The notes below the pieces were generated by a model. That model did not search any database. It had not been told where the DNA came from and was given only the letters and a program-made list of their open reading frames with translations. A DNA stretch of 64,000 bases from assembly GCA_951799425.1 (NCBI GenBank), contig OX637394.1, positions 12,270,501-12,334,500 of the forward strand, written 5' to 3'. Shown here in pieces: positions 20,237 through 31,287 of the stretch. This DNA is from Ilex aquifolium (Eukaryota; Streptophyta; Magnoliopsida; Aquifoliales; Aquifoliaceae). The first letter of the stretch is position 1; every line of letters starts with the position of its first letter. Both the position numbers and the translations under genes were made by a program.

Positions 20237-20964
20237 TGATGATACTTAAAATAAACCCCAGACACGAGCTCAGGAAAAGAGCTCAGCTCTGGAGGACAGG
20301 GAAGATAAACCGAGCTCACCCAGCCGCGGTCTGAGCTCGACCAGTCAACACTTGTACTCCCAGCTGAAGACACAAGGTGATAAATGTTAAGAGGACAGCA
20401 AGTCGACAGCAGATACCATCATAAGGAGAATGAAGCCAATCCAAAGCATGAAATTTGTAACCAACCACGATCCTCTCCTAAAATCAAGGAGAGGATCCCA
20501 TAGAGAAAGGCGAAGATTTATACCAGGAGGAGGCCTTTGAAAGCCGGCCGAATGGATTTTAAGCGATCCCGGGATTATAGATGGAGGTAGGGCTTGATCC
20601 CTTCAATATAGGATATAACTCCGGATTAGAGGTAAGCACGAGGCTATAAAAGGGAAGGACAGCCTCCATTGGGAAAGGGATAGACTAAAAAACCCTAATA
20701 CCCTGAGTATTCTACTGTAACACGGTCAATTCATCAATAAAGAGAAAGGAGCTAGAGCCTCCATTAGAGAGTGGACTAGCCGAGCTCATTAGCCGGTGAA
20801 CCACTATACTTCTACTGTATCACACGCACTACACGTCGGTTAATTAGAGCATTCGTCCATCGATATACAAGCCTTGCAGCTCAGATGCCATACCAAGGCC
20901 CACACAGATCGTTCATACCACATAATCCAGTCTCATAGCTCATTCGCGCAGGTTTACGGCATCA
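20237..20964 (+). repeat. Tat 3' LTR
   Basis: Near-identical to 7025-7751, with about ten substitutions and one inserted T. TATA box near 20644; ends GGCATCA before the TSD AAAGT. Confidence 0.95.
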
Positions 20965-22837
20965 AAAGTATTTGTTATATACGTGTCTAGTCCATCTAAC
21001 CTAGCTCAACCAGGGTAACCGCAACTCAAATGGCTTCTAAGATATTGGATGCAGATCTGTATCGAGTCCACCCTTTTGAGGACCTCTAGTTATCAGTACC
21101 AATAAAGCCCTTTAGAAAAAGGATGATGATGTATTTACATCCACTAGAGCATAAAAGAAGTAAGGGTGATTTCTTACATAATAGTGAGATAGCGACCTGA
21201 CACTCGAAGGTTGCTCTCCAGATTGAGGGTGACAGAAACCTGAGAATCACAAAGAAAGGTTAGACTGGAGGCCGGAGGTATCTCTAGCGATTCCGCTCTA
21301 ATACTTAAGAAAATTTCTGAGGAGGAAAGAAGACACAGTGCTATGTGCTGAGTTGTGAGAACGTACCTCCATTTCTCGTCTAAGAGTGCTATTTATACCT
21401 TCCCGGTAGTTGAGTGCTTCGATCAAGAATATCCCTACGACCCTTTTGGTGGGAGGATCCCTGATTGGCTCACCCTTGAGATCGTAGGGATGTCTCTCTG
21501 ACCTTGTCAAGCGGCTGGGCATCAAGACAGATGCCCCTTTGACCTCGATCCTCGATCTTTTACATGTACGTCGATCTGATGCGCATTAATGACATTAACC
21601 GTTCGGCGTCCAAGTCCACGCCGATCATTAATATTCGTGCCTATCTTAACTATGAGACATGTCGTTAGAAGACCTGCTCTCCAAGAATAAATGCCCGGTT
21701 CCTCATGAGCCAAGGGATTAATGTTTTCTGTCTCCTTTCTCCCAAGCATTAAATATCTCTGAGTCATCTGTCGTATGCTCATGATGTAACGCCCCGTTTC
21801 CGGGATGCATTACTTGATTAAATCAATCGATTATAATAAACTACAAATATCTTCAAATACATGGACCGAACTCTAATTGCCTTAATAAATTTATAATCAC
21901 AATTTTGATCTCCAAATACCAATAAAAGTTAAAAATTATATCAAGATTCATCCATCTTCGATTTCTCAAATATCAACTTTGGTCATTCCCTCCGAGATTA
22001 TCCTGAAAAAAAAAATATTAAAAGCGAGGAAGTATACAATATGACAGCAAACAATATGCTTAACGAGAAAAATATGAATGACCAAATTCCAAATAATTCA
22101 AATGATAAGAATCATGGATAACAAAATCAAGAATCACATTCGACAGACCACATAGCTCAAATGCTATCAAACGTAGTCTCATACTTGGTTCCTCTTGGTG
22201 ACATGATAAGTAATACCTGGGCATATAAATTCATACTCATACCAACCAATCACACCCCGCAGGACTATAATCACAATCGCACCCCGCAGAGCCATAATCA
22301 CATTTTACCAATTATTTCTCAAGTACACTTTGTACATGTACCAATCAATCCCAAAGTATTTAGTCCAAAATACATGTCAACCAATAAAATTGAAAGAATT
22401 TTGTATCAATCAGAATAATCAATAGGAATACAAATTTCAAATAATCAATGGACACTCTTTGCAAAGAGATTTTAAAAGACATGAGCATATTGTATACTAC
22501 CCCGTACCTCAAAATCATTAATAATTTCAATAGATAAGAAATTCAAAGTACCCCGAACAAGACACTTCAATTTGTTAACGATCAAAAGTAAAATCACTAT
22601 TTAATTTTTGACCCCAAAGTCTCATAAGTTTATCTCTGTCTCTCTCTTCATATTTTTCTCTCTTTCTCTTCCTTCATCTCTCTCTTTCTTCTTCTTTTTT
22701 TCCTCTTACTTGCTCATTGTCTGAAAGTTTATTTATAGACAACATGTTGCTAGGCCTCCAAGGGTTTGACGTCAACCAATGTAAGGGTGCTTACATAGTT
22801 ATGCCTACATTATGGACATTTGTCCATGCCATTTGTC

Positions 22838-22869
<32 letters not shown>

Positions 22870-22897
22870 TTATTTATTTATTTATTTATTTATTTCA
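22838..22897. repeat. (TA)n(TTTA)n microsatellite in LTR
   Basis: About 25 bp of TA followed by about 32 bp of TTTA units. The other LTR of the same element has only a short TA run at the matching place, so the tract grew after insertion. Confidence 0.9.
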
Positions 22898-23166
22898 TCT
22901 CCAGGCACACGTCACCTCATATACATTTACATACATGTTACACATATATTATGTATTTAGTATATAATTCAAACACTATATTATTTTTATTTTAATATAA
23001 AATATGACTTATATCATAGTCATTTAACTCGTTTTTACACAAGTAATTCATATTTGAAGTCCATTTATTTAATTTAAATTTAAAAATAACCCTTAATTAT
23101 ATAGAATAATAATTAGCGACTTAATTAGCGTGTTAATAGCAAATTGTTATACGAACCGTTACAATC

Positions 23167-23184
23167 TACCCCCCTTAAAAGAAT
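23167..23184 (-). other. polypurine tract of the LTR-dominant element
   Basis: On the minus strand this reads TTTTAAGGGGGGTAGATT immediately before the 3' LTR, the expected polypurine tract. Confidence 0.75.
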
Positions 23185-23416
23185 TTCATCCCCGAAATTC
23201 GATACCTCAAGAGTAAAATAAGTATGAATATATTACACAAATATCCGCTATGCACTCTGATATTTTTCAACTCTTTACTATATAACCCAAAATTTTGATA
23301 TGAATTCCAACTTATACATCCGTTTAATGGAAATTGGTCGACTTACTCCGCACATTTCAAACTTCTATACCTACAGCAAAAGCAGATAGTCTCACTTCCC
23401 ACAAGACCCATATAAA

Positions 23417-23429
23417 GATCTGATACCAC
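23417..23429 (-). other. primer binding site of the LTR-dominant element
   Basis: On the minus strand the sequence AAGTGGTATCAGATC abuts the LTR; TGGTATCAGA is the core complementary to initiator tRNA-Met. Confidence 0.8.
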
Positions 23430-26400
23430 TTTGTAACACCCCGTTTTCAGAACGCGTTACTTGATTAAATCAATTGATCACAATAAATCACAAATATCTC
23501 CGAATACAGAGACAGAGCTCTAATTGCCTCAATAAATTTATAATCACAATTTTGATCTCCAAATACCAATAAAAGTTAAAAATTATATCAAGATTCATTC
23601 ATCTTCGTTTTCTCAAATATCAACTTTGGTCATTCCCTTCGAGATTATCCTGAAAAAAAAATATTAAAAGCGGGGAAATATATAATATAACAACAAACAA
23701 TATGCTCAACGAGAAAAATATGAATGACCAAATACCAAATAATTCAAATGATAAGAATCATAGATAACAAAATCAATAATCACATTCGACAGGCCACATA
23801 GCTCAACTGCTATCAAACATAGTCTCATACTTGGTTCCTCTTGGTGACATGACAAGTGATACCTGGACATATAAATTCATACTCATACTAATCAATCACA
23901 CCCCGCAGGGCTGTAATCACAATCGCATCCCATAGGGCCATAATCGTATTTTACTAATTATGTCTCAAGTACACTTTGTACATGTATCAATCAATCCCAA
24001 AGTATTTAGCCCAAAATACAGGTCAACCAATAAAATTGACAGAATTTCATATCAATCAGAATAATTAATAGGAATACAAATTGCAGATAATCAAATGACA
24101 CTATTTGTAAAGAGATTTTAAAAGACATGAGCATATTGTATGCTACCTCGTACCTCAAAATCATTAATAACTTCAATAGATAAGAAATTCGAAATACCCC
24201 GAACAAGACATTTCAATTTGTTAACGATCAAAAATAAAATCACTATTTAATTTTTGACCCCAAAATCTCATAAGTTTCTCTCTCTCTCTCTTCATATATT
24301 TCTCTCTTTATCTTCCTTCCTCTCTCTTTTTCTTCTTTTTTTGTCCCTCCTTCTTGCTCATTGACTGAAAGGCTATTTATAACATGTTGCTTGGCCTCCA
24401 AGGCTTTGACGTCAACCCATGTAAGGGTGCTCACATAGTTATGCCTACATCATGGACACTTGTCCATGCCATTTGTCATATATATATATTTCATCTCCAG
24501 ACACACGTCACCTCATATATATTTACATACATGTTACACATATATTATGCATTCAGTATATAATTCAAATACGATGTTATTTTTATTTTAATATAAAATA
24601 TGACATATATCATAGTCATTTAACTCGTTTTTATGCAAGTAATTCATATTTGAGGTCCATTTATTTAAAATTTAAAAATAACCCTTAATTATAGAGAATA
24701 ATAATTAGCGACATAATTGGCGTGTTAATGGAAAATTGTTATACGAGCCGTCACACATGAGGAACATTTATTGCATCTTTAAGTGTCTTTCCCATGATTG
24801 ACTACAGTGCACTATCCTGCTAGATCTGACAACATGAGATGAAGGACCCATGCTCGCAGAGAGTTGAGCACAATTCCTCGTAAGACATTCTTCATTTATT
24901 CCCAGGTGGTCGTTCCCAATGCAAAGCCAGTTGTCTTCCAATGCACCGACTGACGTAGTTGGAGTGTAAAGTTAATCATGTCTTAGGCCCCTTGGCCTGT
25001 TTTCCATTGGCATTCTGACATGGTCTCAATGATCTTCGATCTGAACTGAGAAAATCCCTCGTCAGTGTTCATGGTAACGCTGGGGAGATCCTAGTGCACT
25101 TCCAATGATGATGCCGCCGCCAGAGTCGCTCGGTACGAGATTCCCAAAAGCCCTTCGTTGGCATTCATGGTGATGCCGAGGAAGTCCCGATGGTCATCTC
25201 CCATGACGATGCTCCAAGGCTGAGCATGTCATATCACGAGAATCATTACTTCTACAATTATCGATAGAATGTGCCACGTGTCTTCTCTTGGTTGATCTAG
25301 CAGACCACGTCTCATCAAAATGCATCATCAATAATTCAGGAACCATAATATATACATAATCACAGGTGTCAGAAATAAGTGAATCATGAGTTAATTGTTG
25401 TCAAAAAAAATTATCTAAGGTCTCTAGTGTTAGATTTCATAGTGTTCTTGAGCAAGAAGACAGATACTCACACACACAGAAACCATGAGGAAAAAAAGAT
25501 TTTTCATTATACTATTTCCAGTTTAGTATGCATGTATTTATATACAATCTTGGTTACAATATGACGCCCCGATTTTTGGGGGTGATTTAGTATGTTTTAT
25601 GTAATTTATGTGACAAATAGACACAATTCATTAAATGAATTGAACAATTCACGTATTTCGGTTTAGACTAGACAATAAGAGCATTTATTTAATATCATAG
25701 TCTAAGTACCCAAATTATACATTTATCCCAAAAGTAGTCCATAATCGATACTATTACATCCCGTCGGTTTTGAAAACACATTAAAGCAATAAAACACAAG
25801 TCACTAATCTAAAATTTTCCTAAGCGTTAACATGAAATATAATATCTTGTAAGCCAACTGAGCACAAATATTCAAGATAGCTCTGGGAAGAAACCCCCGT
25901 CATCTCTTGGTCTAGTCCCTGCAAAAAATGTTAGGGTGAGCCACGCTCAGCAGGAAAAACAACTACTAAGTTTTAATCTCATCCCGTAAAATGTGTCAAT
26001 GCCTATAAGTTCACATCGAATAATATTTATCGTAACAACCTACTTAAAACATAGCATGAGGCATTATATAAACTTTACCAACAAACACGAAACCTACGAA
26101 TGATGGAAAATTTCAATTAAGCATGTAATCAATCTTACCCATTAATGTCATGGTCGCCCTAAACTTTCACTCTTATTCTTTATCCATTTAAGTCAATACA
26201 CCGTTTATTATGCACAAACACCTTGGGAACTCCGAGTCCCTTTGAGGGCTCTAACCTCGGGTGTACCCCACCCCCTCGTCCTTAGATGCTTTCAATTAGG
26301 GCACGAGTGACCCTGCACCTCGACGAATGCTATGCTTGATCAAGACTTGTTTCAGGTCTTTCACCCAAGGGAGGAACGATCCCTGCTTGCTTGTCCCAAT

Positions 26401-27341
26401 TTCGTTTCGAGAATTATCATTTCATGTGTCTCAAAGTCGGTTGAGCACGCTAACTGGAATAATCACAAATGATGCATTTACCATCATGATAACAACCAAA
26501 ATGTAAATAATATAATCATGAATATGCATTTCAATATCTCTTTAACATGCTATCATATACGAGTATATGCTACTTAAATCAATATATGTATCATGATTAA
26601 CATTCTAACTATGTGGAAGTGTACCACCCTTCACACATAATACTTCTCTTGTAAATTTCCATATATATTAGTGGATTAACTTTCATAAGTAACCACACTT
26701 TTACTTGAACAATGAATATATACATAATTTTTATCACCATGTGAGTAGTTTACAACTCCAAGAAAATACCATCTTAAAGGCCACACGTGATTTGGTGGTC
26801 TTTCCACACGGTTATAATCTTTTGGATTCATTCATGAATCTTTAGGAACTTCATTGCAATTAGAGGTCACTTTGTAATATTCAAAAGTATTTTATACTTA
26901 TTGGGGTCAATGTATAATTTCAGAAACATTTCCTAACTACTAGAAATACTGATTTGGTGCTTTAGTAGTATTTTATGATCTTCTAGGGTCATTGTGTAAT
27001 TTCAACAGGTACTTATCTGTTACTCATGAAACAAAAAAAGGGTTTTCTGTAACTTAGCAAAATCTTGAACTTAACTTTGTAATTTCTGCAAGTAGGTATA
27101 TGATGTATCTAAAACTAAGGGGGGAGTTTCTAAATTTAAGCCAACATTTCATTCATCTTGTCCAACGTCCAGGCCTGCATCCGTTTTTTTTTTTTTTGCC
27201 ATAAATTGTTTCTTTTGTTCATTTCTTTCAAATCTAAAATTCTCTATCATCACCAAGGACCTAGATTACCTTTCAATAAATTTTCATCTCATTCCTTAAT
27301 GAAATTCGAAGACCCATTTCACAATTTCATTCATATGCATG

Positions 27342-27348
<7 letters not shown>

Positions 27349-27399
<51 letters not shown>
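27349..27399. repeat. (TA)n(CA)n microsatellite
   Basis: TATATG units, then pure TA, then about 15 CA units, inside the gypsy solo LTR. Confidence 0.9.
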
Positions 27400-27755
27400 T
27401 AGCTCATCCACATATATTATTCATCTACATGCACACCACATATACTAGATTAACAACTTACAAAGCAAAAAGAAAATTAAAACCGTAGAGAGATATGGAA
27501 GAAAACAAAGGAGTTGTAATTCCTACCTTTGTCTAGAGCTAGTAGTTGTAGGTTCAAAGTTTCGATCCCTAAGCTTCTCCTCTTCCAACAATGGGGGTTC
27601 TCTCTCTCTTTCTCTCTGTTTTCTTTTCAATACCAAGGCTGGCAAATTGTTTTTTTCTCCTTCTTTCATTTGTTTTGCTTGTATTTATACACTAAGAAGG
27701 AGTGGGCTTCTGTCCAAGAAGTTGGTGAGTCAAAGATAAGGGGTGACCTAGAGTC

Positions 27756-27839
27756 ATGGGCGGCAATGGCAGGGCAATGATGTTTCCTTGCTTTCCTATG
27801 GGCGGCAATGGCAGGACAATGATGTTTCCTTGCCTTCCT
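27756..27839. repeat. 42-bp tandem duplication in solo LTR
   Basis: Two adjacent copies starting ATGGGCGGCAATGGCAGG (27756-27797, 27798-27839), differing at two positions. Confidence 0.9.
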
Positions 27840-28180
27840 ACCATAACCAATATCAGCTAAATAGTCATGGCAGGCTGCCATGACTGATAATACTATTCAT
27901 CATTTTTTTTTTGTAATTCATTCAATTCCATTTAACTTAAGCTAATTTGACCTCGGTACTAAACATAGTCAATATTATACTAGTTGGACTCGTTTTCATG
28001 AGGGGAATTCAACGATGAAGTCTATTTTCTTCATCCGAGTTTTCTATTAAAAGTCAAAATTTTGATAACTTAATAGATATAATTATAAATAATAGGTTTT
28101 CACATACAATACCAACTAGGACTAACTAACTAACAGACTGTTATGCAGGTTAGTGTCTTTAGCAACTGAATTGGATTCCT

Positions 28181-28456
28181 TCACGTGTGGAACTGAGTAG
28201 CAAGAGCAAGAACAAGCTTAATTGTAGCATGCTTAACCCCTGGATTGAAGGTTTCATGATAATCAACCCCATGCTCTTGATGAAACCCCTTGGCCACCAA
28301 TCTGGCTTTATACCTGGAAACTATGTCATCAGAGTTGTGTTTGATTCTGAAAACCCATTTACAACCAATGGGAGAATGGTTAGAAGGAGGAACCAGAGTC
28401 CAAGTTCCCTGATGTTGTAAAGTAGAGAACTCTTTAGACATAGCCTGTCTCTCCAC
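28181..28456 (-). pseudogene. copia RT N-terminal fragment
   Basis: The frame reads GTWTLVPPSNHSPIGCKWVF, then DDIVSRYKARLVAKGFHQEHGVDY and ETFNPGVKHATIKLVLALA, the start of copia RT. It ends abruptly at the LTR, so the catalytic YVDD part is deleted. Confidence 0.9.
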
Positions 28457-30064
28457 TCAAGAAATTGAGATGCAGATGTAAAAAGGTAGGTTCAGCAACT
28501 GAAGTAGCAGAAAGATAGGCTTTAGGCTTGAAAATACCAGATTTAGCTCTAGTTTGCATAGGGTGAGTAGAAAGAGGTAGGGGCAGAACTGGTGGAGTAG
28601 GATTTGGGGAAGGATTAGACATAACAAAACTATGAGGAGGATGAGAAGATATGTTAGAGGATATAGGTAAGGTAGAGGCTGCAGATTCTGGAGTAGAAAA
28701 CAAAGATGTGGCAGAAGGTAGACAAACTGGTGTATGGGAAAGAAGAAGAGGGAGTAACTCAGGAGATGCTATAGGTGAAATAGAGGGAGGAAAGCCCAAG
28801 ATAGAAGACTGAGAAGTACCAGGAGAAGTAGAAAGAGGAAACCAATGACTAGGATCAGGAGGAATATAAGGAGAATAAGAAAAGGATTTAGCATAAGGAA
28901 AAGTTATTTCATCAAAGATAACATATCGAGAAGTATAAATTCTATTGGTTTGAGGATCAAGACATAGATAACCCTTGTAATCAAAGGGATAACCAAGGAA
29001 CACACACTGAGTAGTTTTAGGCTCAAGTTTATGACTAGAATAAGGCTTGAGCAGAGGGTAAAAAGAACAACCAAATATTTTGAGAGCTGAATAATCAAGA
29101 AGTTTTTCAGAAATAGCAGACGAAAAGGACTGCTGAGTGTTGTAGGAAGGATATTCAGAAGAAGCAGCCATAGCATTGAAAGGTGGAGAAGGTGAAGACT
29201 GAACTTGATAGGCACTGTTCATGCGATGATAACAGTTAACTACACTGTGACCAAACTTTCCACAGATCTGAAAATAAATCTGAGGCTTCTGTGAGATAGA
29301 GTTAAATCTAAACTGTTGAAAATGAGATATGTTGCCATAGTTGTTTCTGTCTCCTTGATTAGATCCACGACCTCTATAACTAGAGGAGTCTCTGCCTGAA
29401 CAAGAATTGGGACGAGTGGAATTAGGATCATATAATTTTCCTTGTGAATCAGTCATAGCTGATGGATTGAAAAAGGTTGGGGATGATTGAGAATATGCTA
29501 AAACAAAAATTTCTTCTGCCTTTAGTAGAGAATGAAGATCCTCCAGAGAAAGAGGCTGAGATCTAGTTCGAATTGTTGTTCGAAAGGCACTATATTCAGG
29601 TGGCAAACCATTAAGTGTATACAACAATATATCCTCATCTTCAATGATAACCGAAACTTCTTGAAGCTTATCTCTAGCCTCTTTGACTTTCTACAAGTAG
29701 ACATCAATAGAATCTAAACCTTTGGTGATGGTTTGAAGCAGAGACTTGAGCTGCAGGATATTAGCTCTGGATTGAAATGAAAATCTTCTTTCCAGTGCAA
29801 GCCAAACATCCTGAGATGTAGTATAGCCAACAACATGTGCAATAGTAGAAGAGAAAAGTGTGGCATTAACTAGAGTCATAAGAGCTTGATCTTGAATAAT
29901 CCACTGTTGATGATATGGATTAATCTTTGTAATAGCAGTGCATGTATCATCAAGCACATATTTGGATGAACAAGGAAATAATCCATCAAGAAAACCAAAC
30001 AAAGAATGAGCTTGTAACAGAGTTGAGATCTAAAACTTCCAAGAGACATAATTGGAAGAATCAA
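28434..30064 (-). pseudogene. copia gag fused to integrase C-terminus by deletion
   Basis: The N-terminal gag part (about 29691-30064) reads QWIIQDQALMTLVNATLFSS and SQDVWLALERRFSFQSRANI. It continues after a break with MLYTLNGLPPEYSAFRTTIR and a Gly/Ser/Arg-rich region with a C-X2-C-like knuckle (CGKFGHSVVNCYH). Near 29110 the gag sequence passes without a break into the integrase C-terminal part (SALKIFGCSFYPLLKPYSSH, QCVFLGYPFDYKGYLCL, SRYVIFDEITFPY). The protease and DDE core are therefore missing. A Ser/Pro-rich linker and MQTRAKSGIFKPK lead into RT. The 397-aa frame 28434-29627 is open, which is notable for a deleted copy. Confidence 0.88.
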
Positions 30065-30229
30065 GACAAATAGAAATCAGATTGTAGATATTAGAAAGCA
30101 GGTATATAGGTGAATGTGACGAAAAATAGACTGTAGCAGAAGGTACATTTTGAGAAGAAAAGGATGAACAAGTAGAAGACAAGGAGGAATCAGTATTTGC
30201 CATCGGATCAGACGTTTGTCTTTGAAGAT

Positions 30230-30242
30230 GGCTCTGATACCA
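30230..30242 (-). other. primer binding site (tRNA-Met type)
   Basis: On the minus strand the LTR edge is followed by TGGTATCAGAGCC, complementary to initiator tRNA-Met. Confidence 0.88.
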
Positions 30243-30534
30243 TGTTAGATTTCATAGTGTTCTTGAGCAAGAAGACAGATACTCACACACACAGAAACCA
30301 TGAGGAAGAAGAGATTTTCCATTCTACTATTTCCAGTTCAGTATACATGTATTTATATACAATCTTGGTTACAATGCCAGCTAGGACTAACTAACTAACA
30401 TATTGTTATGCAGGTTAGAGTCTTCAACAACTGAATTGGATTCCTTCACGTGTGGCTGATATAAGAGAATTGCTTGAGTGTAGTGCTGGTGTAGAGTAAT
30501 ATCTAGTTGTTTGACTTCTGCAAGTATATTAACA
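30243..30534 (-). repeat. copia 5' LTR, 292 bp
   Basis: Starts TGTTAGATT and ends TATTAACA, giving inverted TGTTA/TAACA ends. It aligns with 25428-25561 plus 28112-28180. Confidence 0.8.
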
Positions 30535-30786
30535 TCTCAGACTACACCCTTTTTGTGGTAAACAAAGAAAAAGGGATGTATTTAAGCCAAGAGCATGGAT
30601 TACTATCAAAGACGAATCTGATATAATCCAACTAATGGTTGGCTGGCTTCTTCGACACAGGAGAGATGCATATGTGCACAATTTGCAACTAAATAGTGTG
30701 TTTGGAGTGACTTTTTAAAAGTACTTCTAGAAATTACTTCGCATAAGTACTTTAAAAAAAAATAGTGATTGAAACCGTCTCATCAA

Positions 30787-30816
30787 TACTTGTATCACCA
30801 TCACCACCACCATCAT

Positions 30817-30847
<31 letters not shown>

Positions 30848-30960
30848 ACCATCGCCGCTGCTACCACCACCACCACCATTGCTGTCGCCACCACCACAAC
30901 CACCACCACCACGGTCATTGCCACCCACCACAATCATCACCGTCTCCTACCACCACCACC
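30787..30960. repeat. compound trinucleotide tract (CAC/CGC/CCG)
   Basis: About 170 bp of CAC, CGC and CTG-like triplets with a pure (GCC)8-like core near 30818-30840. Long ORFs in several frames (poly-Pro, poly-His, poly-Val, poly-Gly) are by-products. Confidence 0.92.
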
Positions 30961-31287
30961 TCTCACTCCCACTACAATCGATGCTTAAATTCATTTATCT
31001 CTCATCTATGTTTGTGATTTGATTTTGGATATGAATACAAATATGTTTATTATTTACCATTTTTTATTACTCTGTGCATTCAGACACAGGCAATAACTAG
31101 TACATTTATAATTGATTAATTTTGTGGAGTTTATTGTAAATTTCAATATATTTTATAGTCATGATACTATCAAAATTGAAGATTCGAAAGAGTCATTGAG
31201 AGAAGGAGATTAAGTGTCAATGCTACATCATTTACACTTTGGTTGCACTTTTAAGCTTAGGACAAAAATAATAAAGATACTTAAGAT

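Larger units (their letters stand above)
7025..20964 (+). mobile_element. Tat-lineage Ty3/gypsy retrotransposon, 13.9 kb
   Basis: Two LTRs (7025-7751 and 20237-20964) begin TGATGATAC and end CATCA. They are flanked by the 5-bp duplication AAAGT (7020-7024 and 20965-20969). The order gag, protease, RT, RNase H, second RNase H, integrase, and a long region with antisense genes before the 3' LTR is that of the plant Tat lineage. By eye the LTRs differ at about ten positions plus one indel, so the insertion is recent. Two in-frame stops in gag-pol suggest the copy is not autonomous as it stands. Confidence 0.96.
21785..24755 (-). mobile_element. non-autonomous LTR element: two 1.3-kb LTRs, 268-bp interior
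   Basis: LTRs at 21785-23163 (1,379 bp) and 23432-24755 (1,324 bp) begin TGTAAC(G/A)CCCCG and end CCGT(T/C)ACA. TSD CATGA is perfect (21780-21784, 24756-24760). The interior (23164-23431) holds only a Met-type primer site beside the right LTR, a polypurine tract beside the left LTR, and a TTTCGGGGATGAAATTC segment. That segment matches the end of pol plus the downstream region in Tekay/Del-type chromoviruses. The left LTR is longer because of (TA)n(TTTA)n expansion. It must depend on an autonomous partner. Confidence 0.88.
21183..25330 (-). mobile_element. probable solo LTR, split by a later insertion
   Basis: Parts 21183-21784 and 24756-25330 read as one LTR of about 1.17 kb on the minus strand once the inserted element and one CATGA copy are removed. 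It begins TGATGATGCATTTTGATGAG, like Tat LTRs, and has a TATAAATAG box on the minus strand near 21389-21397. ATAAT flanks both sides (21178-21182, 25331-25335), but the left terminus does not show a clean CA, so the boundary is uncertain. Internal coding sequence is absent. Confidence 0.5.
25562..28104 (-). mobile_element. gypsy solo LTR, about 2.5 kb
   Basis: Starts TGACGCCCCGATTTTTGG and ends GGTTTTCACA, typical of chromovirus-type LTR ends, with no interior. TACAATA occurs on both sides (25555-25561 and 28105-28111), inside the LTR of the copia element whose sequence resumes at once. A gypsy TSD should be 5 bp, so the flanking 7-mer is slightly unusual. Confidence 0.78.
25428..30534 (-). 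mobile_element. internally deleted Ty1/copia element
   Basis: The right (5') LTR is 30243-30534 and starts TGTTAGATTTC. The left (3') LTR starts at 25428, is split by a gypsy solo LTR (25562-28104), and resumes to about 28180, where it runs directly into RT sequence without its last ~60 bp. The interior keeps gag, the integrase C-terminus and the RT N-terminus only. Protease, the integrase core and most of RT are missing. No clear TSD (TCTAG versus TCTCA). Confidence 0.85.

Noticed and set aside
24452-24688. ORFs in the two LTRs of the 21785-24755 element
   Set aside because: They read through TA/CA-rich LTR sequence and are not conserved between the two LTRs.
30727-31022. Several overlapping ORFs of poly-Pro, poly-His, poly-Val and poly-Gly
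   Set aside because: All arise from the trinucleotide tract and occur in several frames on both strands.
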